A stretch of 64,000 nucleotides of DNA, taken from positions 62,001-126,000 of the forward strand of contig CALVEV010000014.1 in the NCBI GenBank assembly GCA_944326685.1, written 5' to 3'. This document shows positions 44,297-52,748 of the stretch, in pieces. The stretch comes from Candidatus Gastranaerophilales bacterium (GTDB taxonomy: Bacteria > Cyanobacteriota > Vampirovibrionia > Gastranaerophilales > Gastranaerophilaceae). A program made the position numbers and the translations under genes. A model generated the notes under the pieces. It was not told where the DNA came from. It saw nothing but the letters and a program-made list of their open reading frames with translations, and did no database searches. The number at the start of each line of letters is the position of its first letter. The first letter of the stretch is position 1.

Positions 44297-45223
44297 ATGA
44301 ATAGTGTAGGAATAAATAATTTAAACAAGGCATATCAAAACCAAAATATTAAAAATTTTGGGACTAATCCTTATTATCAAAATAGACAAGTATTAGAACA
44401 AGATTCTTTTGAAAAAAAAGAAGGTATGTCAACTAAGAAGAAAGTAGGAATTGCAGCAGCATTTATTGCAACAACAGCAATTGTTATAGGCTTACTTGTC
44501 AATAAACACATTAAAGCAAAAGAATTAAAGAAAATACCTGAAGAATTCAGAACTATATTTAAAGATTTAAAAAATGAAACAGGAGATAATTTTGTAAATA
44601 AAGCCTATAATAAACTAAAAGAATATATGAAATTAGAAGGTATTGCTCCCCAAAAGATTGGACGTTCAGGCCTAGATAAGGGGTTGACGGTACAAGGTGG
44701 ATTTAATCCAACTAAAAATACAATTGAATATTCAGATGGATTCTTTACTAAGCTTGATAGAGCAACCCAATTTGAAATGTTAGCACATGAATTAAAACAT
44801 GCTGAACAAACATCAAAGATTATTCGTTCTGGTAAAATTGACGAATATGCAAGAGCTTGGGCAGAGTGTAATGTTGAATTAGCCAAAAATGACCCTTTAA
44901 ATGTTTCATTCTCAATGGCCTATAATAATGCAAAAAATCATGGAGTTGAAAAGGAATTTATTGAAAATAGTATCCAATTAAATAAAGATCTGATTTTAAA
45001 TGAAATGAAAAAATCGCATGAAAATACTCTTAAAATGCCACAATTTAAAGAATGTTCACAAGAATACCTAGATGCAGAGAAATATATCGAAGCAAGTAGA
45101 AATTATGAAGGTTTAGGATTATTTGGAGTAGGAAGCGAAAAATATAAAAATAATCTATTGGAAAAAGAAGCCTATGGATTTGGAGCAAAAATGAAAAAAT
45201 ATTTTGAGACATTAATGGGATAA
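44297..45223 (+). CDS. Membrane-anchored putative zinc metallopeptidase
   Basis: A 308-residue protein. A ~45-residue Asn/Gln-rich N-terminus precedes one membrane helix (~49-68, VGIAAAFIATTAIVIGLLV). The following domain contains HELKH at residues 164-168 (MLAHELKHAEQ), a match to the HExxH zinc-peptidase motif. Glutamates in EYARAWAECN (~183-190) could give the third ligand. The preceding beta-like TVQGGFNPTKNTIEYS resembles the strand beside the active helix in small metallopeptidases. GGTGAAG lies upstream. It stands behind a GCAA-class promoter; peptidase activity is inferred. Confidence 0.75.
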   Translation: MNSVGINNLNKAYQNQNIKNFGTNPYYQNRQVLEQDSFEKKEGMSTKKKVGIAAAFIATTAIVIGLLVNKHIKAKELKKIPEEFRTIFKDLKNETGDNFVNKAYNKLKEYMKLEGIAPQKIGRSGLDKGLTVQGGFNPTKNTIEYSDGFFTKLDRATQFEMLAHELKHAEQTSKIIRSGKIDEYARAWAECNVELAKNDPLNVSFSMAYNNAKNHGVEKEFIENSIQLNKDLILNEMKKSHENTLKMPQFKECSQEYLDAEKYIEASRNYEGLGLFGVGSEKYKNNLLEKEAYGFGAKMKKYFETLMG

Positions 45224-45319
45224 GCTATTATTTTCTTGATATGCTTGATTTTAAATATTTTTTGGTTTATAATTCCTATACTTATTGATACTTAAGCATA
45301 AAAGGTGGTGAAAAATAAG

Positions 45320-45493
45320 ATGCCAGAAGTTAAAGTAGGCGAAAACGAAAGTATTGAAAGCGCTTTAAGACGTTTCAAGAAAAAAGTTCAAAAAGCTGGA
45401 ACTTTATCAGAAGTTAAAAAACGCGAAAGATACGAAAAGCCAAGCGTTAAAAGAAAACGCAAATCTGAAGCAGCTCGCAAACGCAAAAGCTAA
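45320..45493 (+). CDS. rpsU: 30S ribosomal protein S21
   Basis: 57 residues, very basic. [21 protein letters not shown] is reduced here to the hallmark parts VKVGENES and ALRRFKKK; the C-terminus is Lys/Arg ([14 protein letters not shown]). It sits near the anti-Shine-Dalgarno region of 16S rRNA. The ATG at 45320 is the family start; GTG codons at 45305 and 45308 lie within GGTGGTGA, which is better read as the ribosome-binding site. A strong terminator follows. Confidence 0.96.
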   Translation: MPEVKVGENESIESALRRFKKKVQKAGTLSEVKKRERYEKPSVKRKRKSEAARKRKS

Positions 45494-45509
45494 TTAAAAT
45501 CAGATATAC

Positions 45510-45542
45510 AAAAAGAGGTTATCAAAATGATAACCTCTTTTT
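45510..45542 (+). terminator. Intrinsic terminator of rpsU
   Basis: A perfect 14-bp stem (45510-45523 with 45529-45542), AAAAAGAGGTTATC and its complement, with loop AAAAT and a T-run. Confidence 0.92.
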
Positions 45543-45552
45543 TAATAAATAA

Positions 45553-45583
45553 AAAAACAGGCTAATAATTATAGCCTGTTTTT
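45553..45583. terminator. Second terminator, serving the minus-strand gene
   Basis: A 12-bp stem (45553-45564 with 45572-45583), AAAAACAGGCTA and its complement, with loop ATAATTA. It lies 32 bases downstream of the minus-strand 80-residue gene and can also back up the rpsU terminator. Confidence 0.8.
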
Positions 45584-45614
45584 ATCCCTTTATTCCTTTT
45601 CCTCTAATTTTACT

Positions 45615-45857
45615 CTACGCTGCAAGTTTCTTTACGAATCTTACGGTATCAGTATAAGTTTCTCTTATAAAGCCTTTAAATAACTCTGATAAAGGTCTTC
45701 TATCAATACTTGCGAAAACATGATAGATTGGATCTTTCGCATTATTGAATCTCATTTGTTTATCTTTTTTATTTAAATAATATTTGTCAAAATCTTCAGG
45801 TATTTCTAATGTTCCAATAGGTTTTTTATTACGTTCAATTGCACTCATTCTTTGCAT
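45615..45857 (-). CDS. 80-residue basic protein, unknown
   Basis: A small soluble protein (MQRMSAIERNKKPIGTLEIP) with an aromatic centre (DFDKYYLNKKD; PIYHVFASIDRRPL) and a helical basic end (FKGFIRETYTDTVRFVKKLAA). No family was recognised and there is no signal peptide. Either of two in-frame ATGs (45857 or 45848) could start it; no strong ribosome-binding site is visible. It has a GCAA-type promoter variant upstream and a dedicated terminator downstream, which supports it being a real gene. Confidence 0.65.
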   Translation of the reverse strand: MQRMSAIERNKKPIGTLEIPEDFDKYYLNKKDKQMRFNNAKDPIYHVFASIDRRPLSELFKGFIRETYTDTVRFVKKLAA

Positions 45858-45898
45858 AATCTTTGCTCTCTTTCTCTCTTAATTATCTCTTATGTATA

Positions 45899-45929
45899 TA
45901 TAAAGTATATTAATAAAAAAAAATTGACT
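45899..45929 (-). promoter_or_regulatory. GCAA-class promoter variant of the 80-residue gene
   Basis: Minus strand: AGTCAA (45929-45924), 19 bases, TTTATA (45904-45899) preceded by TAC. Confidence 0.45.
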
Positions 45930-46054
45930 TTTTTATAACATAATATTAAGTTTTGTTACAAGGAAATTTTAAAAAGATTTTAATGGTATAATTAAGTCAG
46001 GAGTAATGAAAGCAAGATTTTCATTTGATAAATACAGAATGAGGGAAAGAGAAT

Positions 46055-47428
46055 ATGTATAGTATTATTTTAGCGGGAGGTTCAGGAAGTCGTTTATGGC
46101 CATTATCAAGAGAATTATGTCCTAAGCACTTAATGAATATTAAGAATGAAAATAGTCTTTTGCAAGAAACATTCAAGAGATTATCAAGTTTTATCCCTGC
46201 TGAAAATATAGTAAGTATAACTAATACTAAACATTTTTCAAATGTTAAATATCAGCTATCCTCATTTTGCAAACAACCTGTAGTTTTATCAGAACCAATA
46301 GCTAAAAATACGGCTCCAGCTGTCTTAGTGTCAGTAAAATATATACAGACATTAACAAATGAAGATCCAATTATTTTAGTTGCACCATCAGACCATATTA
46401 TTGAAGATATAGATCGTTTTAAAGATGCAATATTAAAAGGTGAAGAATTAGCAAAGCAGGGGCATGTTGTAACTTTTGGGGTTAAGCCTGCGTATGCTGA
46501 AGTTGGTTTTGGATATATTCAAGTTGATAATAATAAGGTAAAAAGATTTATAGAAAAGCCTAATAAAGAAAAAGCTGCAAGATTAATTTATGAAGGAAAT
46601 TGGTATTGGAATAGTGGTTTATTTATGTTTAAGGCTTCTACTATTTTGAAAGAATATGAAAAGTATGCAGGTGAAATGTTAGGGCTTGCAAATAATATTG
46701 ATTTTGAGAAATCTAATGAAATCCCATTTATTGCTTTTGATAAAATGCCAAATATCTCAATAGATTATGCAATTATGGAAGAAAGCCAAAATCTTGCTTT
46801 TGTTGAGCTAAAGAGTGATTGGAAAGATATGGGTTCTTGGGAATCCTTGTATGATGTTAGTGATAAAGATAAAGATGGTAATGTTAAAATTGGGCATATT
46901 TTAGATATGGATTCTAAAGATTCATTTATGTATTCATCTTCAAAATTGGTTGCGACAATAGGTTTAGAAGATACTGTTGTTGTAGAAACAGAAGATGCAA
47001 TATTGGCTTGTAAAAGAGATAGAGTTCAAGATGTTAAACAAGTTTTTGAAACATTAAAACAACAACATGATGATACTCATTTAGTCCATAAAACTATGTA
47101 TAGACCTTGGGGTTTTTATACTGTATTAGCTCAAGGCGAAGGTTTTTTAACTAAAATGATACAGGTAAACCCTGGTCAAAAATTGTCAATCCAATCTCAT
47201 AATCATAGAAGCGAACATTGGGTTGTATTATCAGGAAAAGCTAAAGTTGTATTAGATAAAGAAGAAATTATTTTAGATCCTGGACATAGTATTGATATTC
47301 CAGTAAAAGCTATTCATTCATTGCAAAATCCTTATGAAGAAGAATTAAAAATTATTGAAGTTCAAAAGGGTGATTTGTTAATAGAAGAAGATATTATTAG
47401 ATACGAAGATATGTATGGAAGAGTATAA
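46055..47428 (+). CDS. manC: Mannose-1-phosphate guanylyltransferase / mannose-6-phosphate isomerase
   Basis: A 457-residue bifunctional enzyme making GDP-mannose. The N-terminal nucleotidyltransferase has LAGGSGSRLWPLSR, VAPSDH and FIEKP. The C-terminal type II isomerase cupin (~340-457) has RPWGFYTV, QSHNHRSEHW and GHSIDIPVKAIHSLQN. Either activity could dominate. GDP-mannose feeds polysaccharide or glycan synthesis, in line with the BcsC-like export protein 2 kb downstream. The stop overlaps the mtaB start as TAATG. GAGGGAAAG precedes the ATG. Confidence 0.95.
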   Translation: MYSIILAGGSGSRLWPLSRELCPKHLMNIKNENSLLQETFKRLSSFIPAENIVSITNTKHFSNVKYQLSSFCKQPVVLSEPIAKNTAPAVLVSVKYIQTLTNEDPIILVAPSDHIIEDIDRFKDAILKGEELAKQGHVVTFGVKPAYAEVGFGYIQVDNNKVKRFIEKPNKEKAARLIYEGNWYWNSGLFMFKASTILKEYEKYAGEMLGLANNIDFEKSNEIPFIAFDKMPNISIDYAIMEESQNLAFVELKSDWKDMGSWESLYDVSDKDKDGNVKIGHILDMDSKDSFMYSSSKLVATIGLEDTVVVETEDAILACKRDRVQDVKQVFETLKQQHDDTHLVHKTMYRPWGFYTVLAQGEGFLTKMIQVNPGQKLSIQSHNHRSEHWVVLSGKAKVVLDKEEIILDPGHSIDIPVKAIHSLQNPYEEELKIIEVQKGDLLIEEDIIRYEDMYGRV

Positions 47429-48705
47429 TGGTTAGTTTCTTATTAAAATCAATGGGGTGTAAATCTAATCAGTTTGAAGGTCAAATTATTGAAGAAAAGC
47501 TGATTAATAGAGGTTTTAATAAGGTGAATGATATTAAAAAAGCTGATTATTATATTCTAAATTCGTGCACTGTTACACACAAAAGTGATTCAGAAACCTT
47601 ATATTTATTAAGGAATGCCAAACATATCAATCCAAATATAAAAACAATATTAACCGGTTGTGTTGCTCAAGTAGATACCGAAAAATTAAAGCAACTTGAT
47701 TATATTGATTATTTGTATGGGAATGATGATAAATTTAATCTTGTTGATTATCTTGAAAATGATGAGAAATTTATTGTTTCAGATATTATGGAGGTAAATA
47801 AATTCAACCCACAAGTGTTAGAAGATACAACTAAAACAAGAATAAGTTTAAAAATACAAGATGGATGTGATAATCGTTGCAGTTATTGTATAATTCCATT
47901 TGCAAGGGGTAAATCAAGAAGTGCAGATGAAAAATTTATTATTGATGAAATTGAAAAATACTCAAATGAAGGATACAAAGAAGTTGTATTAACAGGAATT
48001 CATATAGGTCAATGGGGTATTGATTGTAATAAACAACTATTGGATTTATTAGAACTTATTGAAACAACATCAATTCATAGATATAGATTAGGTTCATTAA
48101 ATCCAACAGAGATTCCTATTAATGTTTTAGAGTTTTTAAAATCATCAACTAAATTTGCACCACATTTTCATTTATCACTTCAATCAGCTTGTGATAAAAC
48201 TTTGAGAGCGATGAACAGATTTTATAAAACAGAAGATTATTTGGCTCAAATTGAGTATATTGCTGACAACTTTAATAAGCCATTTATTGGTTGTGATATA
48301 ATAGCTGGTTTTGTAGGGGAAACAGAAGAAGATTTTGAAGAAACAGTTCAAAACCTAAAACGTTCAAAACTTACTAAAATCCATACTTTCCCATATTCTA
48401 TAAGACAAGGAACAAAAGCAGAAAGTATGGATGGACATTTGCCTGACAAAGTAAAAGAAGAAAGAGCAACAATTATAAAGAAAATTTCATCAGAAAAAGA
48501 AAAGTTATTTTTACAAAGTAATCTTGGAGAAATAAGAGAAGTTCTTATTGAAAAAAAACCTGATAAAAATACAGGGAAATTAAAAGGTGTTTCAGACAAC
48601 TATATAACTGTAATAATTGAAAATGGGTCTAATCAATTTAATACTTTACAAAATGTCAGAATAGATAGAATAGAAAATAATAAAATATTTGGTAATATTG
48701 TGTAA
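47428..48705 (+). CDS. mtaB: tRNA t6A37 methylthiotransferase MtaB
   Basis: A 425-residue radical SAM methylthiotransferase converting t6A to ms2t6A at position 37 of tRNAs. The N-terminal domain holds the three cluster cysteines (MGCKSN, NSCTV, TGCVAQ). The radical SAM site is CDNRCSYC, in KIQDGCDNRCSYCIIPFARG. The C-terminal TRAM-like part (IREVLIEKK to the end) is short. Coupled to manC by a one-base overlap, without an obvious functional link. It converges on the Cys-His-Asp gene with a 10-base gap. Confidence 0.95.
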   Translation: MVSFLLKSMGCKSNQFEGQIIEEKLINRGFNKVNDIKKADYYILNSCTVTHKSDSETLYLLRNAKHINPNIKTILTGCVAQVDTEKLKQLDYIDYLYGNDDKFNLVDYLENDEKFIVSDIMEVNKFNPQVLEDTTKTRISLKIQDGCDNRCSYCIIPFARGKSRSADEKFIIDEIEKYSNEGYKEVVLTGIHIGQWGIDCNKQLLDLLELIETTSIHRYRLGSLNPTEIPINVLEFLKSSTKFAPHFHLSLQSACDKTLRAMNRFYKTEDYLAQIEYIADNFNKPFIGCDIIAGFVGETEEDFEETVQNLKRSKLTKIHTFPYSIRQGTKAESMDGHLPDKVKEERATIIKKISSEKEKLFLQSNLGEIREVLIEKKPDKNTGKLKGVSDNYITVIIENGSNQFNTLQNVRIDRIENNKIFGNIV

Positions 48706-48715
48706 AAATTTTATT

Positions 48716-49417
48716 CTATTTAGTAATGAATTCTGGGTTAGATTTTTGAAATTTTTCACATGTTTTATTTGTTGGTCTAAGTTTGTCATAACGTTTAAAT
48801 AAAAATCTCTGTTTTAAACTTCCCCATAAAGTATTTTCGTTTCTTAATCCTTCCATAAAAATACCATCATAGTTCGTTAGGCCTTTATTTACGTAGTCTA
48901 CAAATCCTAGCCAAGGGTCTACAATCATTGCATGTTTATTAAAAGATTTTGGGTTATTAAGTCTTGCGTTTTTTCCTGCATTTACTATTAAAAGAACATG
49001 ATCTACTAAATGTATACTACTCATTTTTGAGTTATCAGGATGTATAAGTTGTTCTTTAATTTTTAATTTTCCTATTTTTACATCTTTATAACCATTTGCA
49101 AGAAATGCTGCTTGCATAATTTGTGCCATTTCTAAACAGTTCCCATTCTTAGTATTTTCTAGGTCAATAATGGTTTGTTTTAAATTTTCAATAGGTTTTA
49201 ATTTATATTTTGAAGCTCTTAAATTAAATAATTTTAAAGCCCAATTTGAAATTTTTTCTATATTGTTTTTATCTTTTTTTATAACTGAATAATTAAGAGC
49301 TCTAGTTGATGAAATTGTAGGGTAAAGATTCATTGCCTGTCGCATAATTTTATCAGCTTTTCTGATTTCTGGGTTTCTGGCTCTAAATTGAAGTTTGTTG
49401 TTGTTTTCAATATTCAT
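48716..49417 (-). CDS. Putative Cys-His-Asp (transglutaminase/papain-like) enzyme
   Basis: A 233-residue protein without signal peptide. A candidate triad is visible: C94 in KNGNCLEMAQIM, H140 in HLVDHVLLIVN and D167 in AMIVDPWLGFVD. This order and the DPW motif recall transglutaminase/papain-fold cysteine enzymes, including deamidase-type secreted effectors. The N-terminus is Asn-rich (MNIENNNKLQFRARNP). TAGCAA (49453-49448) lies upstream, as in the GCAA class, but the -10 (ATTAGA) is weak and ends six bases before the ATG. Function is inferred only. Confidence 0.7.
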   Translation of the reverse strand: MNIENNNKLQFRARNPEIRKADKIMRQAMNLYPTISSTRALNYSVIKKDKNNIEKISNWALKLFNLRASKYKLKPIENLKQTIIDLENTKNGNCLEMAQIMQAAFLANGYKDVKIGKLKIKEQLIHPDNSKMSSIHLVDHVLLIVNAGKNARLNNPKSFNKHAMIVDPWLGFVDYVNKGLTNYDGIFMEGLRNENTLWGSLKQRFLFKRYDKLRPTNKTCEKFQKSNPEFITK

Positions 49418-49499
49418 ATTTACTCTAATGCTTAAACAAAATATTATTTGCTATAAGGGTAATATCTTATTGGATTATTATCTATTTTTTATTATTTCT

Positions 49500-49505
49500 T
49501 ATGAT
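49500..49505 (+). promoter_or_regulatory. -10 box of the BcsC-like gene (leaderless)
   Basis: TATGAT at 49500-49505 ends six bases before the ATG at 49512. No ribosome-binding site is present. Confidence 0.5.
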
Positions 49506-49511
49506 AATTTT

Positions 49512-51128
49512 ATGAAAAAAATAATAATGGCCATTATTGTTTTTCTTCTATGTACTAGTTTTGTCTATGCAGAAGATGACTTAAGCATAGATGATTTTGC
49601 TTGTTCTTATTATGAAGAAGTTTTGCAACAAGTAGATTTATTGATTGAAGAAGAAAATTATAGCGAAGCTCAACAAGAAATTGAAAAGCTTTATAATTCA
49701 AAATGCAGAACCAAAGAAGTTGCAGAAAGGTATGTGCAAATTTTATATAAGGAAGATAAATTGCATGATGCATACAAAATTGCATCTGATAATCTTTTAT
49801 TAGATACACAATTGGGTCTCCTTCTTCAAACTAAAATGCTTATAGGCACAAAAGATGTAACTATTGCTAGAAGTATATATGACAATATTGTTATAAAAAA
49901 CACATATGATAAAATTATTCAATTGGGGCTTTCAAGTAATGTTATTTCTTCAAATTCATATTTAGAGGCATTAAAAGAATTAGAAAATATACCATCTACT
50001 CCCGAATCTCAATATTTAAAAGCTAAAGCTTTTTACAATATGGAAATGTATGAAGATGCCGATAAAATTTTAAAAGAACTTCCTCCTAATAATAATGTTG
50101 TAGAATTAAAGGAATTAATTAAGGAAAAACGAGCATATCAGATTAGTACAGGGTATGAAATTTATCTCCAGAAATTAAATGAAGAGTTCAAATTAGATGC
50201 AAATAAAGTAGCATTTAGTAATTCTTGTTATGTAAATAATATGCAAGTATATTTAGATTATGTATTGTATTTATATAAATCAGGAGTATTAGCAGGTCAA
50301 GGAGCTGAACCATTATATAATCTTACAAACGAAATTCGAATAGGGACTCAAGGCAGAGTAAATCAAAAAGTAGCTTTAAAAGGTGATATAGGAGCTAAGT
50401 TTTTTCAAGATTACGGGATAATGTTACTAACTGATTCTTGGGTGAAATATTATGTTAATGATAATTTTAATGTGAAATTAGGATTTAGTAGAAATAATGC
50501 TGAGCAGACTTTTTTATCGGCTGTTGGTGTTAAAATTGATAATGTCTTTACTGGACAAGTTGCTAATAATAATTTATATTTGGATACAATTACAAGGCTT
50601 CCAAATAAATTTTACTTATATACCAAAGCGGGGGTTGGATTAAAAGATGGGTATAATTTACCTAACAATGGTTATTGGGAAGGTATGATTGGATTTGGTA
50701 AGGTTTTAAGATTTGATTTAGAAAAACCTTACTTACAAAAAATATCTCTTGATTTTGTATCTTATAACTCTGGATACCAAAGAAATTTAGAAAATATATA
50801 TAGCTCGCAAGGTTTACTTTACGGAGGATATTTTTCTCCTAAGTTTTATTCTGATGATACTATAAATATTAGTTTGTCAGGGCGTTATAAAAAAACAAAT
50901 TTTTATTATGGATATGGTGCTTTTTCAGGTTGGCAGTTTGCAGATAGTCCTGATCAATCTATTTATATTTGGGGTGGTTCAGTTTACTTAAAGTATTTAT
51001 TTAATAAACATTTTGCTTTAGATACTCAATATCGTTATTATCGTTATGCAAATATTAATAAGAATCAATTCCTGTTAAATTTAGTAATAACATTATTCAA
51101 AGATAAAACTAAAGTGGCAAAAAAATAA
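49512..51128 (+). CDS. Exported TPR and BcsC-like outer-membrane barrel protein
   Basis: A 538-residue protein. The ATG at 49512 begins a clean signal peptide (MKKIIMAIIVFLLCTSFVYA); the frame is open further upstream but without merit. Residues ~30-220 are TPR-like helices (AQQEIEKLYNS, ALKELENIP, ADKILKELPP). Residues ~230-538 look like alternating beta strands, with GGYFSPKFYSDDTINI matching the style of the BcsC C-terminal domain. BcsC exports cellulose; here the protein is half that length and no synthase is adjacent, so an exopolysaccharide export or surface role is inferred. Confidence 0.78.
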   Translation: MKKIIMAIIVFLLCTSFVYAEDDLSIDDFACSYYEEVLQQVDLLIEEENYSEAQQEIEKLYNSKCRTKEVAERYVQILYKEDKLHDAYKIASDNLLLDTQLGLLLQTKMLIGTKDVTIARSIYDNIVIKNTYDKIIQLGLSSNVISSNSYLEALKELENIPSTPESQYLKAKAFYNMEMYEDADKILKELPPNNNVVELKELIKEKRAYQISTGYEIYLQKLNEEFKLDANKVAFSNSCYVNNMQVYLDYVLYLYKSGVLAGQGAEPLYNLTNEIRIGTQGRVNQKVALKGDIGAKFFQDYGIMLLTDSWVKYYVNDNFNVKLGFSRNNAEQTFLSAVGVKIDNVFTGQVANNNLYLDTITRLPNKFYLYTKAGVGLKDGYNLPNNGYWEGMIGFGKVLRFDLEKPYLQKISLDFVSYNSGYQRNLENIYSSQGLLYGGYFSPKFYSDDTINISLSGRYKKTNFYYGYGAFSGWQFADSPDQSIYIWGGSVYLKYLFNKHFALDTQYRYYRYANINKNQFLLNLVITLFKDKTKVAKK

Positions 51129-51171
51129 TTTATACGATGATTATCCTAAGTTATAAAACATTCGTAGTTAA

Positions 51172-51498
51172 TTATAAATATTTATCACATAGTTCTACTT
51201 GTTCTTGTAGATATTTTAATTTATATGGCGGATATTTATTTATAATTTTAAATAATTTGTTTTTTTCTAAATCTTCATTTGTTAGAAAGAAATCGTACAT
51301 ATTACAGTTAAATATAGTCGAGAGTTTTATTAGTGTTTGAATTTTAGGGAAGGATTTACCTGATTCAACTAGTGTAATTTGATGCTGGCTTATTCCAATT
51401 TTTTTACCACATTCTTCCTGTGTTAGTGATGATTTTATTCTTAATTCTTTAATTCGTTTGCCAAGATTAAATTTTATATTTTCTATATTATCATTCAT
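51172..51498 (-). CDS. Xre-family transcriptional regulator
   Basis: A 108-residue protein with an N-terminal helix-turn-helix (~14-68: RIKELRIKSSLTQEECGKKIGISQHQITLVESGKSF, abbreviated to its key parts SLTQEECGKKIG and SQHQITLVESG). The C-terminal ~40 residues are a charged helix, perhaps for dimerisation. It is divergent from a second Xre gene across a 179-base gap holding two TGTATACA sites, one 18 bases from this start. Autoregulation is likely. Confidence 0.9.
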   Translation of the reverse strand: MNDNIENIKFNLGKRIKELRIKSSLTQEECGKKIGISQHQITLVESGKSFPKIQTLIKLSTIFNCNMYDFFLTNEDLEKNKLFKIINKYPPYKLKYLQEQVELCDKYL

Positions 51499-51514
51499 AT
51501 TTGTTCTAAATTCG

Positions 51515-51527
51515 CTGTATACAATTA
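51515..51527. promoter_or_regulatory. Candidate Xre operator 1
   Basis: CTGTATACAATTA: the palindromic core TGTATACA is at 51516-51523. It shares TGTATACAATTA with operator 2, 66 bases away centre to centre. Confidence 0.5.
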
Positions 51528-51580
51528 ATTTATATTATAAATTTATTCTATTTTTCAACTATTTATTAAAATATATGTAG

Positions 51581-51593
51581 TTGTATACAATTA
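51581..51593. promoter_or_regulatory. Candidate Xre operator 2
   Basis: TTGTATACAATTA, with TTGTATACAA (51581-51590) a perfect 10-bp palindrome. The same decamer occurs at 21847-21856. Confidence 0.5.
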
Positions 51594-51677
51594 TTTTATA
51601 AATTTAGTAATTTTATCCAATGTTTTAATTCGTTGTTTATATATTATTTCTGTTATAAGTAACGGAGAATATTAACA

Positions 51678-52007
51678 ATGTTAGATTATGATAAAAAAGA
51701 TGTTGGTAAAAAAATAAAAAGATTTAGAAAGCTTAGAGGGCTTACACAAGCTGAATTAGCTGAAAAAATTGGAATAAGTGAAAAGCATGTTAGTAAAATC
51801 GAAATGGGAATTTATGTACCAACATTAGTTAATTTTATTAATATTTTAGCGGTGTTAAATATTTCGTTAGAGGATATAGGTATTATTATAAATACTGATA
51901 AGTCAAAGTTGTATACTGACTTTATAACTTTAATCTCTGATTTATCTGATAAGGAATTGCAATGTTGCTATAATATTGTAAAAACAATAAAGGATTTAAA
52001 AAATTAA
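51678..52007 (+). CDS. Xre-family transcriptional regulator
   Basis: A 109-residue protein with an N-terminal helix-turn-helix: GLTQAELAEKIGISEKHVSK and EMGIYVPTLVNF (~20-57) are textbook Xre. The C-terminal ~45 residues form an acidic helix pair (SDLSDKELQCCYNIVKTIKD). CGGAG lies upstream of the ATG. It is divergent from the other Xre gene and overlaps the 3' end of the converging Cys/His protein gene by four bases. Confidence 0.9.
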   Translation: MLDYDKKDVGKKIKRFRKLRGLTQAELAEKIGISEKHVSKIEMGIYVPTLVNFINILAVLNISLEDIGIIINTDKSKLYTDFITLISDLSDKELQCCYNIVKTIKDLKN

Positions 52008-52690
52008 TCATAATTATATTGATCAACTTCTGTAAAAGTCATTTTATCAGGATTTTTATTTTCTAAATATTTTAATTCTCCTTTTATTGCAACCACTTCA
52101 GGGTTTTCTACAGGCATGTGATAGTATTGCTTAACAGCTTTTGGATTTACATCTTTTATTGCTTCTACAATATTATTTACTGTAGAATTTGTTTGGAATT
52201 GGTCTCCTGGCATGATATTTACTTTAGTAAATCTAGGAAATTCATTTTTGATAAGTTCTTTAATTTTTCCAGCGGTTGTGAATGAATAAACGTGATACAT
52301 TAGTTGTTCATTTTTATTCTCATTTATAAGATTTACTAAAGCACAGGTATGAACATCTTTTGTTGAAAGTGGAGTATCGCAGCTTGCTTTAATCCATCCT
52401 CCTCCATATCCACCACTTTCTGTTGAGAAACCTGCAGTTTTAACTTTTGTTCCTGTATATTCTTTTAAAGGTTTAGAACCTACTGGAACTTTGTATCCAA
52501 ATGCACATCTTTCAAGACAAATTGTATTTTTAGGCATTGTATAGGCTTGAAAGTTTTTAACTGATGCTTTTTTAAATTTTTTACCTGCTTTTTCGCAAAA
52601 TTCTTCACATTCAAGAAGTTGTTTTCTTGAAAATGTTTTACCAGAAAAAGATATTGGGGTTTGAGTATTATTGTATATTGTATTAATCAT
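52004..52690 (-). CDS. CheD-like Cys/His protein (putative deamidase), unknown
   Basis: A 228-residue protein without signal peptide. C116 in VHTCALVNLIN and H133 in YHVYSF are 17 residues apart. To my recollection this is the spacing of the catalytic Cys and His in the CheD receptor-glutamine deamidase, and the surrounding strand pattern (hydrophobic-small-Cys-hydrophobic, then His) is similar. A Gly-rich turn (STESGGYGGGWIKASC) precedes it. The rest is unrecognised. No chemotaxis genes are present. It sits behind a GCAA-class promoter with almost no leader. Confidence 0.7.
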   Translation of the reverse strand: MINTIYNNTQTPISFSGKTFSRKQLLECEEFCEKAGKKFKKASVKNFQAYTMPKNTICLERCAFGYKVPVGSKPLKEYTGTKVKTAGFSTESGGYGGGWIKASCDTPLSTKDVHTCALVNLINENKNEQLMYHVYSFTTAGKIKELIKNEFPRFTKVNIMPGDQFQTNSTVNNIVEAIKDVNPKAVKQYYHMPVENPEVVAIKGELKYLENKNPDKMTFTEVDQYNYD

Positions 52691-52695
52691 ATTTG

Positions 52696-52725
52696 ATTAA
52701 AATACTATAAAAATAAAACTTGCTA
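52696..52725 (-). promoter_or_regulatory. GCAA-class promoter of the CheD-like gene
   Basis: Minus strand: TAGCAA (52725-52720), 18 bases, TTTAAT (52701-52696). The hexamer ends five bases before the ATG at 52690, so the mRNA may be leaderless. Confidence 0.5.
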
Positions 52726-52748
52726 TTTTTATTAATTTTTATTAATTT

